A stretch of 59,364 nucleotides of DNA, from the NCBI RefSeq assembly GCF_001809535.1, contig NZ_KV797939.1, positions 66,981 to 126,344 on the forward strand, read 5' to 3'. Position numbers and translations under genes: made by a program. Below the pieces are notes generated by a model that did not search any database, was not told the DNA's origin, and worked only from the letters and a program-made list of their open reading frames with translations. Origin of the DNA: Aerococcus sp. HMSC062A02. GTDB lineage: Bacteria; Bacillota; Bacilli; Lactobacillales; Aerococcaceae. Positions 1 to 8,283 of the stretch are shown one piece after another. Numbering within the stretch: position 1 is the stretch's first letter; the number at the start of each line of letters is the position of its first letter.

Positions 1-111
1 GCCGCTCTTATCCTCTTTGCCTCCAGTCATCCCTATCTAGCCGCCTTTGCTTACACCCTCCAGTTGCGTTCGGTTGCGCAGAAGTGGCTCCCTCACACCC
101 TAGTTGGGCTC

Positions 112-207
112 AGGCTAGCAGAAATAGCTCCTCTTCACCAAAACCCGTCGAAGGCTTTCATCCTTCTCTGGCTTTTGGCTCCAGAGGTCTATTTCTCCCG
201 CTAGCCT
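112..207. repeat. Large imperfect palindrome, repeat cluster unit
   Basis: The ends AGGCTAGC (112-119) and GCTAGCCT (200-207) are inverted complements, and the inner arms also pair in part (GAAATAG near 121, CTATTTC near 190). Flanking motifs of the type TCACACCCTA are shared with the next two units. The first 45 bases of the window resemble the right half of the later units, so the cluster probably continues beyond the left edge. There is no coding potential. It lies downstream of dtd on the minus strand and could form a long RNA hairpin if read through. Confidence 0.6.
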
Positions 208-458
208 TCACACCCTATCTAGTCGGGTTCGACTTGGCAGGCTTGGCGTGATTTCACAAGTAAGGAACGAACGAATGCTTCGCTCTTATCCTTAATTGCT
301 CCAATCATCCAAGCCAAAACCTCAAGTCTCTCACCCTTATTTAGTCAGGTTCGACTTGGCAGGCTTGGAGTGATTTCACAAGTAAGGAACGAGCGAATGC
401 TTCGCTCTTATCCTTAATTGCTCCAATCATCCAAGCCTAACCCCCAAGTCTCTCACCC
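208..458. repeat. Two tandem 122-bp repeats, each with a 76-bp palindrome
   Basis: Units starting near 209 and 331 are almost identical over about 90 bp. Each holds a palindrome (240-315 and 362-437) bounded by GGCTTGG and CCAAGCC. At the centre is a tight hairpin, perfect in the second copy (GAGCGAA-TGC-TTCGCTC). The repeated lead-in TCTCACCCTTA recurs a third time at 451-461, where it forms the dtd stop codon. The family was not recognised. It may be a non-autonomous palindromic element or a 3' RNA structure of the dtd transcript. Confidence 0.75.
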
Positions 459-905
459 TTATTCTTCAGAGTCTAAGATAATAGTTACTGGGCCATCGTT
501 GGTTAGGCTAACTTGCATGTCAGCACCGAACTGGCCTTCTTCGACGTCAAGATCATAGGCTTCGCGTAGTTTTTGATTGAGCGCCAGGTAGATTTTTTCA
601 CCGTGGTCGGGATGGGCGGCGTCTACAAAGGAAGGTCGGTTGCCCTTGCGTGTCCGGGCATAGAGGGTGAACTGGGAGATGGAAAGGATCTTGCCGCCTA
701 CCTGGTTAATGTCCAGGTTGAGTTTGCCCTCTTCATCAGCAAAAATTCGCATTTTGGCAATTTTTCTTGCCATATAGTCCACCGTTTCCTCGTTGTCGTC
801 ATCATGGACACCTACTAGGAGCATGAAACCTTCTTGAATAGCGCCCAAAGTCTGGTCGTCAACACTTACAGATGCTTGGCTAACACGTTGAATAATTACT
901 CGCAC
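459..905 (-). CDS. dtd: D-aminoacyl-tRNA deacylase
   Basis: Dtd removes D-amino acids wrongly attached to tRNA, in the cytoplasm. The protein begins RVIIQRVSQASV, carries the SQFTLYA segment and ends with the NDGPVTI motif typical of the family. A GTG start at 905 behind AGGAAGAG gives 148 residues, the usual Dtd length; the reading frame stays open further upstream, but that extension would run into the rel stop and matches nothing in the family. It lies 19 bp downstream of rel, the common rel-dtd pair of Firmicutes, so co-transcription is likely. The stop codon lies inside the repeat lead-in described for 208-458. Confidence 0.93.
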   Translation of the reverse strand: MRVIIQRVSQASVSVDDQTLGAIQEGFMLLVGVHDDDNEETVDYMARKIAKMRIFADEEGKLNLDINQVGGKILSISQFTLYARTRKGNRPSFVDAAHPDHGEKIYLALNQKLREAYDLDVEEGQFGADMQVSLTNDGPVTIILDSEE

Positions 906-924
906 AGTCACTCTTCCTTTCTTT

Positions 925-3153
925 TTACTGGGTGGAGGCCCGCTCCACCACATAGACGTCAGGGATATCCTTCACCTTATCAATGATCTTATCCAACTGG
1001 TCAATGTTTTGGATAGCCAGGCGGAGGCGTATCTTGGCCATGTTGGTCTTGTGGTCAACATTCCCGTTAATGTTAGAGATCGACTTGGTCAAGGGACTGA
1101 CCACCTGGATGATTTCATTCAAGAGCCCACTCCGTTCAAAGGCTTCGATCACCAGTTCCACCTCAAAGCTGATATCCGCATCATCCTGGGTATTCTCCCA
1201 CTCAACTTCAATCAGGCGATCAGAAAGTTCATCATCCAAATCGACATTCTTACAATCGCGGCGGTGGACAGAAATCCCCCGTCCCTTGGTAATATAACCG
1301 ACAATATCATCCCCAGGCACCGGTGTACAGCAGTGGGCCAGGCGGAAGAGCAGGTTGTCAGCCCCCTCCACGAAGACGCCATCATTATGGCGGACAGTCA
1401 TGGCGGGCTTGCGGTCCTTCTCCTCTTCATCGTGGATAACTTCTTCCAGATCCTTCTTATGCAATTCCTCCCGGCGTTTAGCCCGAGCCTTTTCTATCAG
1501 GCGGTTGGCCACGGCCGAAGCCGACAGTTCACCAAAACCAACTGCTGCAAAGAGGTCATCTAAGGAAGAGAAGTTAAAGCGTTCCAAAAGATCAGCCTGC
1601 CTGGTCTTGGTATAGAGGTCCTTGAAGGCAAAGCCGCTCTCATTGACCGCATCTTCGACTGCTTGTCGTCCCTTTTCCAGGTTCTCTTCCCGGTCTAAGA
1701 GCTTGAAGAAACGCTTAATCTTGTTCTTGGCCCGGTTGGTTGCCACTAGGTTGACCCAGTCTCGACTAGGGCCGGCGGAATTCTTCGAGGTTAGGATTTC
1801 CACAATATCGCCATTCTCTAACTTATAGTTAAGCGGGACAATTTTAGAATTGACCTTAGCTCCGATCGTTTTATTCCCTACCTCTGTGTGGATCTGGTAG
1901 GCAAAGTCCAGCGGTCCTGCCCCTGATGGTAACTCCTGGACGTCGCCTTGGGGGGTGAAGACGTAAACCTTGTCCTTGAAAATGTCTTCCTTGACGCTTT
2001 CTACAAAGTTTTCTGCGTCAACCGAATCATCTTGGAGGTCTTGGATTTGTTGGAACCAGGCGATCTGGTCATCTAAGTCATCCTTTTCTACTTCACCGGT
2101 AACGCCCTTCTTATAGGCCCAGTGCGCAGCAACCCCGTATTCGGCAACTTCATGCATCTGGTAGGTGCGGATCTGAATTTCAACCGGGACTCCCTTATCC
2201 CCTAATACCGTGGTATGGAGGGACTGGTACATGTTGGCCTTGGGCATGGCGATATAGTCCTTGAAGCGGTTAGGAAGGGGCTTCCAGTTAGTGTGGACAA
2301 CTCCCAGGACGGCATAACAATCCTTGACCGTGTCGACCAGAACCCGGATAGCTAGGAGGTCGTAAATTTCCGAGAACTCCTTCTTCTGCTTCTTCATCTT
2401 CCGGTAGATGGAATAGATGTGCTTGGGCCTCCCATAGATTTCGAAGGGCTCTGCAATGACGCCCTCCATCTGAGCTTGGAGTTTTTCAATGGTTTCATTG
2501 ATGTAGTTCTCCCGCTCATCCCGCTTGGCATTCATCAGATGAACAATTTGATAGTAGGCTTCGGGATTAATATAACGCAGGCAGGTATCTTCTAATTCCC
2601 ACTTGATCTGGCTCATCCCCAAGCGGTCAGCCAGCGGGGCATAGATCTCCAGCGTTTCTCTAGAAATACTGACCTGCTTTTCGGGTTTATGCCACTTAAG
2701 GGTCCGCATATTGTGGAGGCGGTCAGCTAATTTTACCATAATTACGCGGAGGTCATTGGCCATGGCGAGGAGCATTTTTTGGTGGTTTTCCGCCTGCTGC
2801 TGCTCCTGGGACCGGTATTTCAGCTTCCCTAATTTGGTTACCCCGTCCACCAGAGTCGCCACTGTATCGGAGAAGAAATAAGCAATATCATCCAAGGAAA
2901 TGCCCGTGTCTTCCACCACATCGTGGAGAAAACCGGTCGCCACCGTGTCAGGATCCATGTGAAGCTCCGCTAGAATCGAAGCCACCTGGATAGGATGGGT
3001 AAAGTAAGGCTCTCCCGATTTGCGAACTTGGTCACGATGGGCCCGCTCAGCAAAATCAGCCGCCTTAGAGACAAAGGCCAGCTTATCTTCTGGCATATAG
3101 GACTTGCAGAGGTCCAATACTTCTTCTTTAGTATAATTTTGTTTTTCAGACAT
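925..3153 (-). CDS. rel: Bifunctional (p)ppGpp synthetase/hydrolase Rel
   Basis: Long RSH enzyme that makes and degrades the stringent-response alarmone (p)ppGpp. Visible parts in order: HD hydrolase domain with THP near residue 53 and HDVVEDT near 77, so hydrolase activity should be intact; synthetase domain with YQSLHTTV near 310; TGS domain starting near 390 (VYVFTPQGDVQELP); conserved-cysteine region (HCCTPVPGDDIVGY) near 610; C-terminal ACT domain. The length of 742 residues is normal. ATG at 3153 is preferred over a TTG one codon upstream because AGAAAGGGG lies just before it. dtd follows, probably in the same transcript. Confidence 0.95.
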   Translation of the reverse strand: MSEKQNYTKEEVLDLCKSYMPEDKLAFVSKAADFAERAHRDQVRKSGEPYFTHPIQVASILAELHMDPDTVATGFLHDVVEDTGISLDDIAYFFSDTVATLVDGVTKLGKLKYRSQEQQQAENHQKMLLAMANDLRVIMVKLADRLHNMRTLKWHKPEKQVSISRETLEIYAPLADRLGMSQIKWELEDTCLRYINPEAYYQIVHLMNAKRDERENYINETIEKLQAQMEGVIAEPFEIYGRPKHIYSIYRKMKKQKKEFSEIYDLLAIRVLVDTVKDCYAVLGVVHTNWKPLPNRFKDYIAMPKANMYQSLHTTVLGDKGVPVEIQIRTYQMHEVAEYGVAAHWAYKKGVTGEVEKDDLDDQIAWFQQIQDLQDDSVDAENFVESVKEDIFKDKVYVFTPQGDVQELPSGAGPLDFAYQIHTEVGNKTIGAKVNSKIVPLNYKLENGDIVEILTSKNSAGPSRDWVNLVATNRAKNKIKRFFKLLDREENLEKGRQAVEDAVNESGFAFKDLYTKTRQADLLERFNFSSLDDLFAAVGFGELSASAVANRLIEKARAKRREELHKKDLEEVIHDEEEKDRKPAMTVRHNDGVFVEGADNLLFRLAHCCTPVPGDDIVGYITKGRGISVHRRDCKNVDLDDELSDRLIEVEWENTQDDADISFEVELVIEAFERSGLLNEIIQVVSPLTKSISNINGNVDHKTNMAKIRLRLAIQNIDQLDKIIDKVKDIPDVYVVERASTQ

Positions 3154-3286
3154 CAAACCTACCCCTTTCTAATTACATCTCAATACCGCGGACAGTCTTA
3201 GGTAAGCTATGGCAGTTTAGATGTCTTTTGATGAATGGTTTAACTCATATTTTACCATATCTGAGAGGATAATGAGAAGTATTCCT

Positions 3287-4237
3287 TTAAATGGAATCCT
3301 TAGTCGCTTCCGCTCGGCCCTTAACGGCATAGATACCAAACCAGTCGCCCCGGCGGACGATCTCTTCGATACGGAAATCTGCTTGGATCAAGGCCGCCTT
3401 GATTGCTTCAAATTCCTTATAGTAGATGCCCGAGAGGATGAACTTCCCTTGAGGCTCAAGGCAGTCATAGGCTTGGGGGATGAGCGGGATCAAAATATCA
3501 GCCAAGATATTAGCCGTAATCAGGTCGACGGGGTCAGAAATCCTGCTTAGCTTATCATTAGCCCGAGCCGAGCACCGGTCAGCCACCTGGTTGACTTCAA
3601 AATTTTTCTGGGCAATGGGAATGACTTGCTCATCATAGTCAAAAGCCTGGACGGACTGGGCCCCCAGCTTAGCTGCTGCAATAGCAAGGATCCCTGAACC
3701 GGTGCCCACATCATAGACCCGGTCCTCCGGTTCGAGATAGCTTTCCAGAAGTTGGAGGGAGAGCTGGGTAGTGGCATGGTCCCCGGTCCCAAAGGCCATT
3801 TCAGGGTCCATATAGATAGGAATCAGGACCTGGGTCTCTTCTTCTTGCCAAGAAGGAATAATATGAATAAAACGACTGATCACTATGGGCTGGTAGTAAC
3901 GCTTCCACTCTTCCTCCCAGTTGGTCTCCGCCAATTGACCAATCGCGATTTCTTCTTCGCTATAGACTGGGTCTAAATCCCTCAAAGCTGCTAAAAGAGC
4001 CTGAGCCAGGTCTTCCTTGGACCAAGCCGTATCAGAAAAATAGCCCACCACCTGGGGAAAGCGCGGATAAGCCTGGCGCTTGGCCTCTAACTTAACCACT
4101 GATCCTTCCTCTTCCAGCGCATCAAAATCCTTGACATCTTGGATCACAGCCCCCTGTGACCCCAATGCCAACAAGCTGTCTGACACCTGGTCGGAATCTC
4201 CGTATTTGACGTCGATTGTCACCTCATAGAATCCCAT
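3287..4237 (-). CDS. prmA: Ribosomal protein L11 methyltransferase
   Basis: PrmA methylates ribosomal protein L11 using S-adenosylmethionine. The N-terminal substrate-recognition domain begins GFYEVTIDVKYGD. The Rossmann methyltransferase domain has motif I VYDVGTGSGILAIAAAKLGA near residue 168 and an NPF/NILA-type motif IV (ITANILADILIPL). The MDPEMAFGTGDHATT stretch ahead of motif I is a PrmA hallmark. At 316 residues it has full family length. The ATG overlaps by one base the stop of the upstream DUF3013-like gene, suggesting translational coupling. Confidence 0.94.
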   Translation of the reverse strand: MGFYEVTIDVKYGDSDQVSDSLLALGSQGAVIQDVKDFDALEEEGSVVKLEAKRQAYPRFPQVVGYFSDTAWSKEDLAQALLAALRDLDPVYSEEEIAIGQLAETNWEEEWKRYYQPIVISRFIHIIPSWQEEETQVLIPIYMDPEMAFGTGDHATTQLSLQLLESYLEPEDRVYDVGTGSGILAIAAAKLGAQSVQAFDYDEQVIPIAQKNFEVNQVADRCSARANDKLSRISDPVDLITANILADILIPLIPQAYDCLEPQGKFILSGIYYKEFEAIKAALIQADFRIEEIVRRGDWFGIYAVKGRAEATKDSI

Positions 4238-4731
4238 TAATATACCTCCAATGAATAGCGTTCTTTGTTTCCATAACGGTTGACTGCCTGACGCTGGGCA
4301 ACATCTTGACTCACTGCCTCATGAGGCCAAGTCAAATCGAGCGTCTCCCGCTTACCCCGGTCCAGTTCGCGCAACTGTTGGTCAGCTTGGCGGAGGGTGT
4401 AGCGCATCCATTTGAGAAGAACCTGGACATAGTCGCCCGTATAAGTCCCATTGCCTAGGTTAGGTGCCAGGATAAAAATCCCAGGCTGCAAGCTAATATC
4501 TTTGCTATAATAGCCGAAACGAAAGGTTAAACTCAAATAAGCAAATTGATTGCTTTGCTTATTTAAGGCGTCTCGCATCATATGATCGGAAGCCAGCTCC
4601 TGCCGACTGGGCAGGTGAACTTGGAGAATAATCCCTGTACTCCTCTCATCATAGGTTAATTGCCAGGGAAACTGGAAGCGTAAACCCTGCCACTCCTGGT
4701 ATAGGTATTCAAATAAGCTCTTTTCGGTCAT
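4237..4731 (-). CDS. DUF3013-like small protein upstream of prmA
   Basis: A 164-residue cytoplasmic protein with no signal peptide or membrane segment. Its size, the aromatic-rich core (FRFGYYSKDISLQPG) and its place directly upstream of prmA agree with the DUF3013 family that precedes prmA in many Lactobacillales. The function of that family is not known to me. The start ATG follows AAAGGAG at good spacing, and the stop overlaps the prmA start. The family assignment rests mainly on context and remembered resemblance. Confidence 0.65.
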   Translation of the reverse strand: MTEKSLFEYLYQEWQGLRFQFPWQLTYDERSTGIILQVHLPSRQELASDHMMRDALNKQSNQFAYLSLTFRFGYYSKDISLQPGIFILAPNLGNGTYTGDYVQVLLKWMRYTLRQADQQLRELDRGKRETLDLTWPHEAVSQDVAQRQAVNRYGNKERYSLEVY

Positions 4732-4872
4732 CTGTCCACACTCCTTTTGGTCATTGCTTGCCCTATCTTGGGGCCTTCACTTCTCTCTATTATAGCTTAT
4801 CCATCCTTGTTCTCCTAATTTATTAAAAGTTCTCTAAAGCCCTCTTTTCACTGACCTTGACCAAAGAAGATA

Positions 4873-4881
4873 TGCTATACT
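4873..4881 (+). promoter_or_regulatory. Extended -10 promoter of gpsB
   Basis: TGcTATACT forms an extended -10 about 33 bp upstream of the gpsB start. A TTGACC lies 13 bp upstream of the hexamer, too close for a standard -35, so the TG extension probably compensates. Confidence 0.5.
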
Positions 4882-4914
4882 ATTGGAAGACAGTGTTAAA
4901 AATGGGGTGTAAGG

Positions 4915-5271
4915 ATGTCCGAACGTAATCTGACAACAAAAGATATTTTACAAAAAGAATTTAAACCAGCCATCCGCGGCTTTAACATGCAAGAAGTGGA
5001 TGAATTTCTAGATATCATCATGCGGGACTATGAGTCCTATGAAAAAGAAATTGCCTACTTACAAGCCGAACTGGAGAAAGCCAAGCGGCAGACTGGCGAA
5101 GATAAGAGTCGGCAAAGCCGATCCAAAGCTAGCGGAACTAACAAAACCGGTGCAACCACCAATTATGATATTCTCCGCCGCCTATCCAAATTAGAGAAGG
5201 CGGTCTTTGGTTCCCAAAGCTATGACGAAGAAGACCATATGGACGATACCATTATTCGCCAAAATTATTAG
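4915..5271 (+). CDS. gpsB: Cell division protein GpsB (DivIVA family)
   Basis: GpsB is a septal and peripheral adaptor that coordinates penicillin-binding proteins with the division machinery. The N-terminal DivIVA-type lipid-binding/coiled-coil domain is clear (LTTKDILQKEFKPAIRGFNM, then QEVDEFLDIIMRDYESY), followed by a heptad-rich stretch to about residue 60, a Ser/Lys/Thr-rich linker and a short C-terminal helix (ILRRLSKLEKAVFG) that forms the trimerisation domain in characterised homologues. The length of 118 residues is typical. It sits immediately before rnpB, a conserved neighbour in Lactobacillales. Confidence 0.93.
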   Translation: MSERNLTTKDILQKEFKPAIRGFNMQEVDEFLDIIMRDYESYEKEIAYLQAELEKAKRQTGEDKSRQSRSKASGTNKTGATTNYDILRRLSKLEKAVFGSQSYDEEDHMDDTIIRQNY

Positions 5272-5297
5272 CATTTTACGCCGACTTGCGTTATAAT
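5268..5297 (+). promoter_or_regulatory. rnpB promoter
   Basis: A consensus -10 TATAAT (5292-5297) with a weak -35 TTAGCA (5268-5273) at 18-bp spacing. The -35 overlaps the end of gpsB, and transcription would begin a few bases before the predicted RNase P RNA. Confidence 0.7.
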
Positions 5298-5308
5298 GAG
5301 TTATCATA

Positions 5309-5672
5309 TGTAAATTTCGGGTAATCGCGGGTAGTCATACCTGAGGAAAGTCCATGCTCACACTGACTGAGAGGTCAGTAGTGTTCGTGCTTAGCGAAAA
5401 CATAAGCTAAGGCATAGACGGCGGGAAAAACGGCTTCAGCCCTAGGGCTATGCCCCAGTATCCCTGAAAAGTGCCACAGTGACGAAGTTAGTTGGGAAAC
5501 CAGCTAAGTGGAACGAGGTAAACCCCTCGAGTGAGCAACCCAAATTCGGTAGGGGCACTTGGCAAGCAGAAATGAATGTGAGCCGAGGCAGCAATGCAGA
5601 TAGATGATTACCGAACTTGCAAACAACCTGGGATGCAAGGGAACAGAACATGGCTTATAGAAATTTACATCA
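5309..5672 (+). ncRNA. rnpB: RNase P RNA (class B)
   Basis: This is the catalytic RNA of RNase P, which matures tRNA 5' ends. The ends pair (TGTAAATTT at the 5' side with AAATTTACA at the 3' side). Conserved blocks are visible in order: GAGGAAAGTCCATGCTC, AAGTGCCACAGTGACGA, AACCCCTCGAGTGAGCAACC and ACAGAACATGGCTTATAG. The length of about 364 nt and the block order fit the Bacillus-type (B) RNA. Ends are set by the P1 pairing and may be off by a few bases. A promoter and terminator flank it closely. Confidence 0.93.
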
Positions 5673-5683
5673 GGTTTGTAAAG

Positions 5684-5727
5684 AATCCAAGCTTGTGTGG
5701 TCTATCCCCAGGCTTGGATTTTTTATA
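5684..5727 (+). terminator. rnpB terminator
   Basis: AATCCAAGC (5684-5692) pairs with GCTTGGATT (5712-5720) and is followed by a T-rich run. Confidence 0.85.
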
Positions 5728-5808
5728 TTTTTATCGATTATTTTTTTGTGTTGGTAACTAGACATTGATTACCAGCACAGTATGTTAAAAAATTATAAGG
5801 AGGATTCC

Positions 5809-6945
5809 ATGAAGACGTATCAGTTAATGGCCAGCTGCGCGAGCGGGATCGAGGCCCTGGTGAAGAATGAATTAAAGGCCCTGGGCTATGACTGCCAGGT
5901 CGAGAACGGCCGGGTCCGCTTTGAAGGGGCTCCCCAGGACGTTGCCCGGACCAATATCCAATTGCGGACAGCTGACCGGGTTAAAATTATCGTCGGTGAA
6001 TTTGAAGCCAAAACTTTCGAGGCTCTCTTCGACCAAGTCAAGGCCCTCAATTGGTCGGATCTCCTGCCCTTCGACGCCAATTTCCCTGTCTCAGGCAAGT
6101 CCGTCAAGTCCCAGCTCCATTCGGTTCCCACCTGCCAGAAGATGGTTAAAAAAGCTATTGTGGACCACTTAAAAGAGGCTTATTTCCGGCGCGGACAGCT
6201 GCCTGAAACCGGTGCCCGCTACCCCATTGAGATCAGCATCCACAAAGACCAGGCCCTCCTAACCCTGGATACGACGGGAGATAGCTTGTTTAAGCGGGGT
6301 TACCGCCAGGTTAAAGGGGGCGCACCACTCAAGGAAAACTTTGCAGCTTCCTTGGTTAAACTAACGACCTGGTTCCCCGACCGGCCCTTGGTAGACCCTA
6401 CCTGTGGCTCAGGGACCATCGCCATTGAAGCCGCCCTGATTGGGATGAATATTGCTCCCGGTATGCACCGGCACTTTGTCTGCGAGGACTGGGATATCTT
6501 CCGAGACCAGGAATTCGACAAGGAGCGGGCTGCTGCTAAGGCGGCCATTGACCATAACATCCAATTGGACATCCAGGCTTCGGATATTGACCACCGCATG
6601 GTTGAAATTGCCAAGGCCAATGCCCAAGCGGCAGGAGTTGACCATCAAATTACCTTTAAGCAGATGCAAGTAGCTGACTTTACAACGAATAAAGACTTCG
6701 GCATTATGATCAGCAACCCGCCTTATGGGGAACGTCTCAACGACGAAGACAGTGTCCACCAACTCTACCAGGAGATGGGCGAGGTTTTCCGGCCCCTAGA
6801 GACCTGGAGCAAGTATATCCTGACTTCAGACTTGGCCTTTGAGGACTATTACGGTGACAAGGCCACCAAGAAGCGCAAACTCTACAACGGCGCTTTGCGG
6901 ACCGACTTCTTCCAATTCTGGGGAAAGAAGAAGAAAGCGCATTAA
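5809..6945 (+). CDS. THUMP-domain RNA guanine-N2 methyltransferase (RlmL/YpsC-like)
   Basis: A class I methyltransferase of the RlmL N-terminal type, predicted to modify 23S rRNA. The N-terminal ferredoxin-like/THUMP part (residues 1-155) begins MASCASGIEALVKNELKALG. The SAM domain has DPTCGSGTIAIEAALIG near residue 200 and the catalytic SNPPYGERL near 300. At 378 residues it lacks the second (RlmK) methyltransferase of the E. coli fusion, as usual in Firmicutes. ATG at 5809 is chosen because AAGGAGGA precedes it; an ATG nine codons earlier lacks a ribosome-binding site. The position after gpsB-rnpB is conserved. Confidence 0.9.
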   Translation: MKTYQLMASCASGIEALVKNELKALGYDCQVENGRVRFEGAPQDVARTNIQLRTADRVKIIVGEFEAKTFEALFDQVKALNWSDLLPFDANFPVSGKSVKSQLHSVPTCQKMVKKAIVDHLKEAYFRRGQLPETGARYPIEISIHKDQALLTLDTTGDSLFKRGYRQVKGGAPLKENFAASLVKLTTWFPDRPLVDPTCGSGTIAIEAALIGMNIAPGMHRHFVCEDWDIFRDQEFDKERAAAKAAIDHNIQLDIQASDIDHRMVEIAKANAQAAGVDHQITFKQMQVADFTTNKDFGIMISNPPYGERLNDEDSVHQLYQEMGEVFRPLETWSKYILTSDLAFEDYYGDKATKKRKLYNGALRTDFFQFWGKKKKAH

Positions 6946-6946
6946 G

Positions 6947-7348
6947 CTAAAGCGAGGCCTGGCGCATGGCCTGCTTGGCGAGCTGGTCAGCCCCCCGGTT
7001 GTCAGCTTCCGGTACCCAGTTCAAATGAAATTGAGGAAATTTAGCAAGAGCAAGTAAGATAGCCTGGATGGCCTGGCTATAGGGACTGTTCTTGCTTTTT
7101 TTCTTGCGTATGGCGTCATAAACGGCCCGACTATCCGTTTGACAAATGATCAGGTCATCTGTACGTCCTTGGTCTTCGAGTAGCTCTAAAGCGATTTTAA
7201 GGGCAGAGAATTCAGCTAAGTGGTTGTCCATTTTTTGAGGCAGAGAGAATTTGAGGGGGTATTGCTTGCCCCCTTCCAGCCAGAGAATCCCGACCCCCGC
7301 CCGGCCGTCCTTAACATTGACCGAAGCATCGATGGCGAGACGTATCAC
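6947..7348 (-). CDS. RNase HI family protein
   Basis: A small RNase H-fold protein of 133 residues. It keeps the acidic catalytic set: D7 (IDASVN), E46 (AEFSAL), D72 (TDSRAV) and D121 (RGADQLAK), so hydrolysis of RNA in RNA:DNA hybrids is plausible. It lacks the basic handle region of E. coli RNase HI, like the short YpeP/Dom3-type homologues of Firmicutes. It begins directly at the end of the TPR-like gene upstream and converges on the plus-strand methyltransferase gene with only one base between them. Confidence 0.85.
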   Translation of the reverse strand: MIRLAIDASVNVKDGRAGVGILWLEGGKQYPLKFSLPQKMDNHLAEFSALKIALELLEDQGRTDDLIICQTDSRAVYDAIRKKKSKNSPYSQAIQAILLALAKFPQFHLNWVPEADNRGADQLAKQAMRQASL

Positions 7349-8251
7349 CTAGATCACCCCTTTCATGATTTTTCTAAGTAAGCGGTAAGTGTCGTCTTCT
7401 GGATCAGCTGTCGCTAGAGCAGTCAATAAGTCAGCGGGTGACTGGTCGAGCTCTTCTTCGAAGGGATAGACTAAGCCCGTCAGAAGTACCCACTCCTCCT
7501 CCAGATAGGCCTTAACCAAGGGCTCCTTAAAGAAACAAGCCTCCAAGTAGTCTTGACCAGCCTGGAAGAAAGACCGGTCCTGGGGCTGGTCTAAAGTAGC
7601 TAAATGGAGCTCATGGCACTTCCCTAACGGTCCCTCTAGAACTAAGTGGCCTTGGTCTCCAGCCTCCAACAAGCGCGCCAGGAAATCCGTCCGTACCAGA
7701 CTAGGTCCAGGATGTCTAGTCAGATAGGCTCGGATGAAAGTTTGAACCTGGTCAGCTGCTAAGCTGTCTAAGACCTGGTAGCAGGCCATAGCCTGGCTCG
7801 GATCCGAGGCCAAGTCGCTATCTAAGTAAGCGGTCAGAGCCATTTGACTAGCAGCCGCTTCTTTAGCAGCTATTTGATCGGGATAGAAGATAAAATCGAT
7901 CCAATCCTGATCGACAGCTGGTCCCTGACGCACAAAAAGCCCCAACTCTGAAAACTCTTTCAAAGTACTTGGGGCTGTCTGAGCCAGTAGGGACATGGCA
8001 CTTTCATATAAGAGGAGTGCTCGGTCTTGGTCAAGCTCCTCTAAAACTTGCTGGGTCAAGGCCAGAGCTAGGTCAGCCTGGTCCTGGTCCAGCAATACCT
8101 GGAGTAAGTCCAGGAAAAACTTGGAAAAATTTCCAGCCAGTTGCTGAGCTTGGCGGATAGCTGCCAGGCCCTGACTGAGACCCCCTGCTGTCTTAAGAGC
8201 TAGGGCTTCCTCGATCAGGGTCCGGCATTCAGCATTTCTTTCCATAGACAT
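7349..8251 (-). CDS. TPR-like helical repeat protein, unknown function
   Basis: A 300-residue acidic, Ala/Leu/Gln-rich protein built almost entirely of predicted helices, with spacing like tetratricopeptide repeats (for example the segments around residues 8-35, 42-75 and 75-100). No signal peptide, membrane segment or catalytic motif is visible. ATG at 8251 follows GGGAGG by 8 bp. The gene abuts the RNase HI-like gene and lies downstream of accA. It was not assigned to a named family; a protein-interaction role is an inference from the fold type. Confidence 0.7.
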   Translation of the reverse strand: MSMERNAECRTLIEEALALKTAGGLSQGLAAIRQAQQLAGNFSKFFLDLLQVLLDQDQADLALALTQQVLEELDQDRALLLYESAMSLLAQTAPSTLKEFSELGLFVRQGPAVDQDWIDFIFYPDQIAAKEAAASQMALTAYLDSDLASDPSQAMACYQVLDSLAADQVQTFIRAYLTRHPGPSLVRTDFLARLLEAGDQGHLVLEGPLGKCHELHLATLDQPQDRSFFQAGQDYLEACFFKEPLVKAYLEEEWVLLTGLVYPFEEELDQSPADLLTALATADPEDDTYRLLRKIMKGVI

Positions 8252-8283
8252 GGCACATGCCTCCCTTTGTTGTCACATTCTCC

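Noticed and set aside
1-458. CRISPR array
   Set aside because: Units are large palindromes at 122-bp period, without short repeats separated by unique spacers.
573-3201. Open frames on the plus strand opposite dtd and rel
   Set aside because: They mirror the codon pattern of the real minus-strand genes, lack ribosome-binding sites and match no family.
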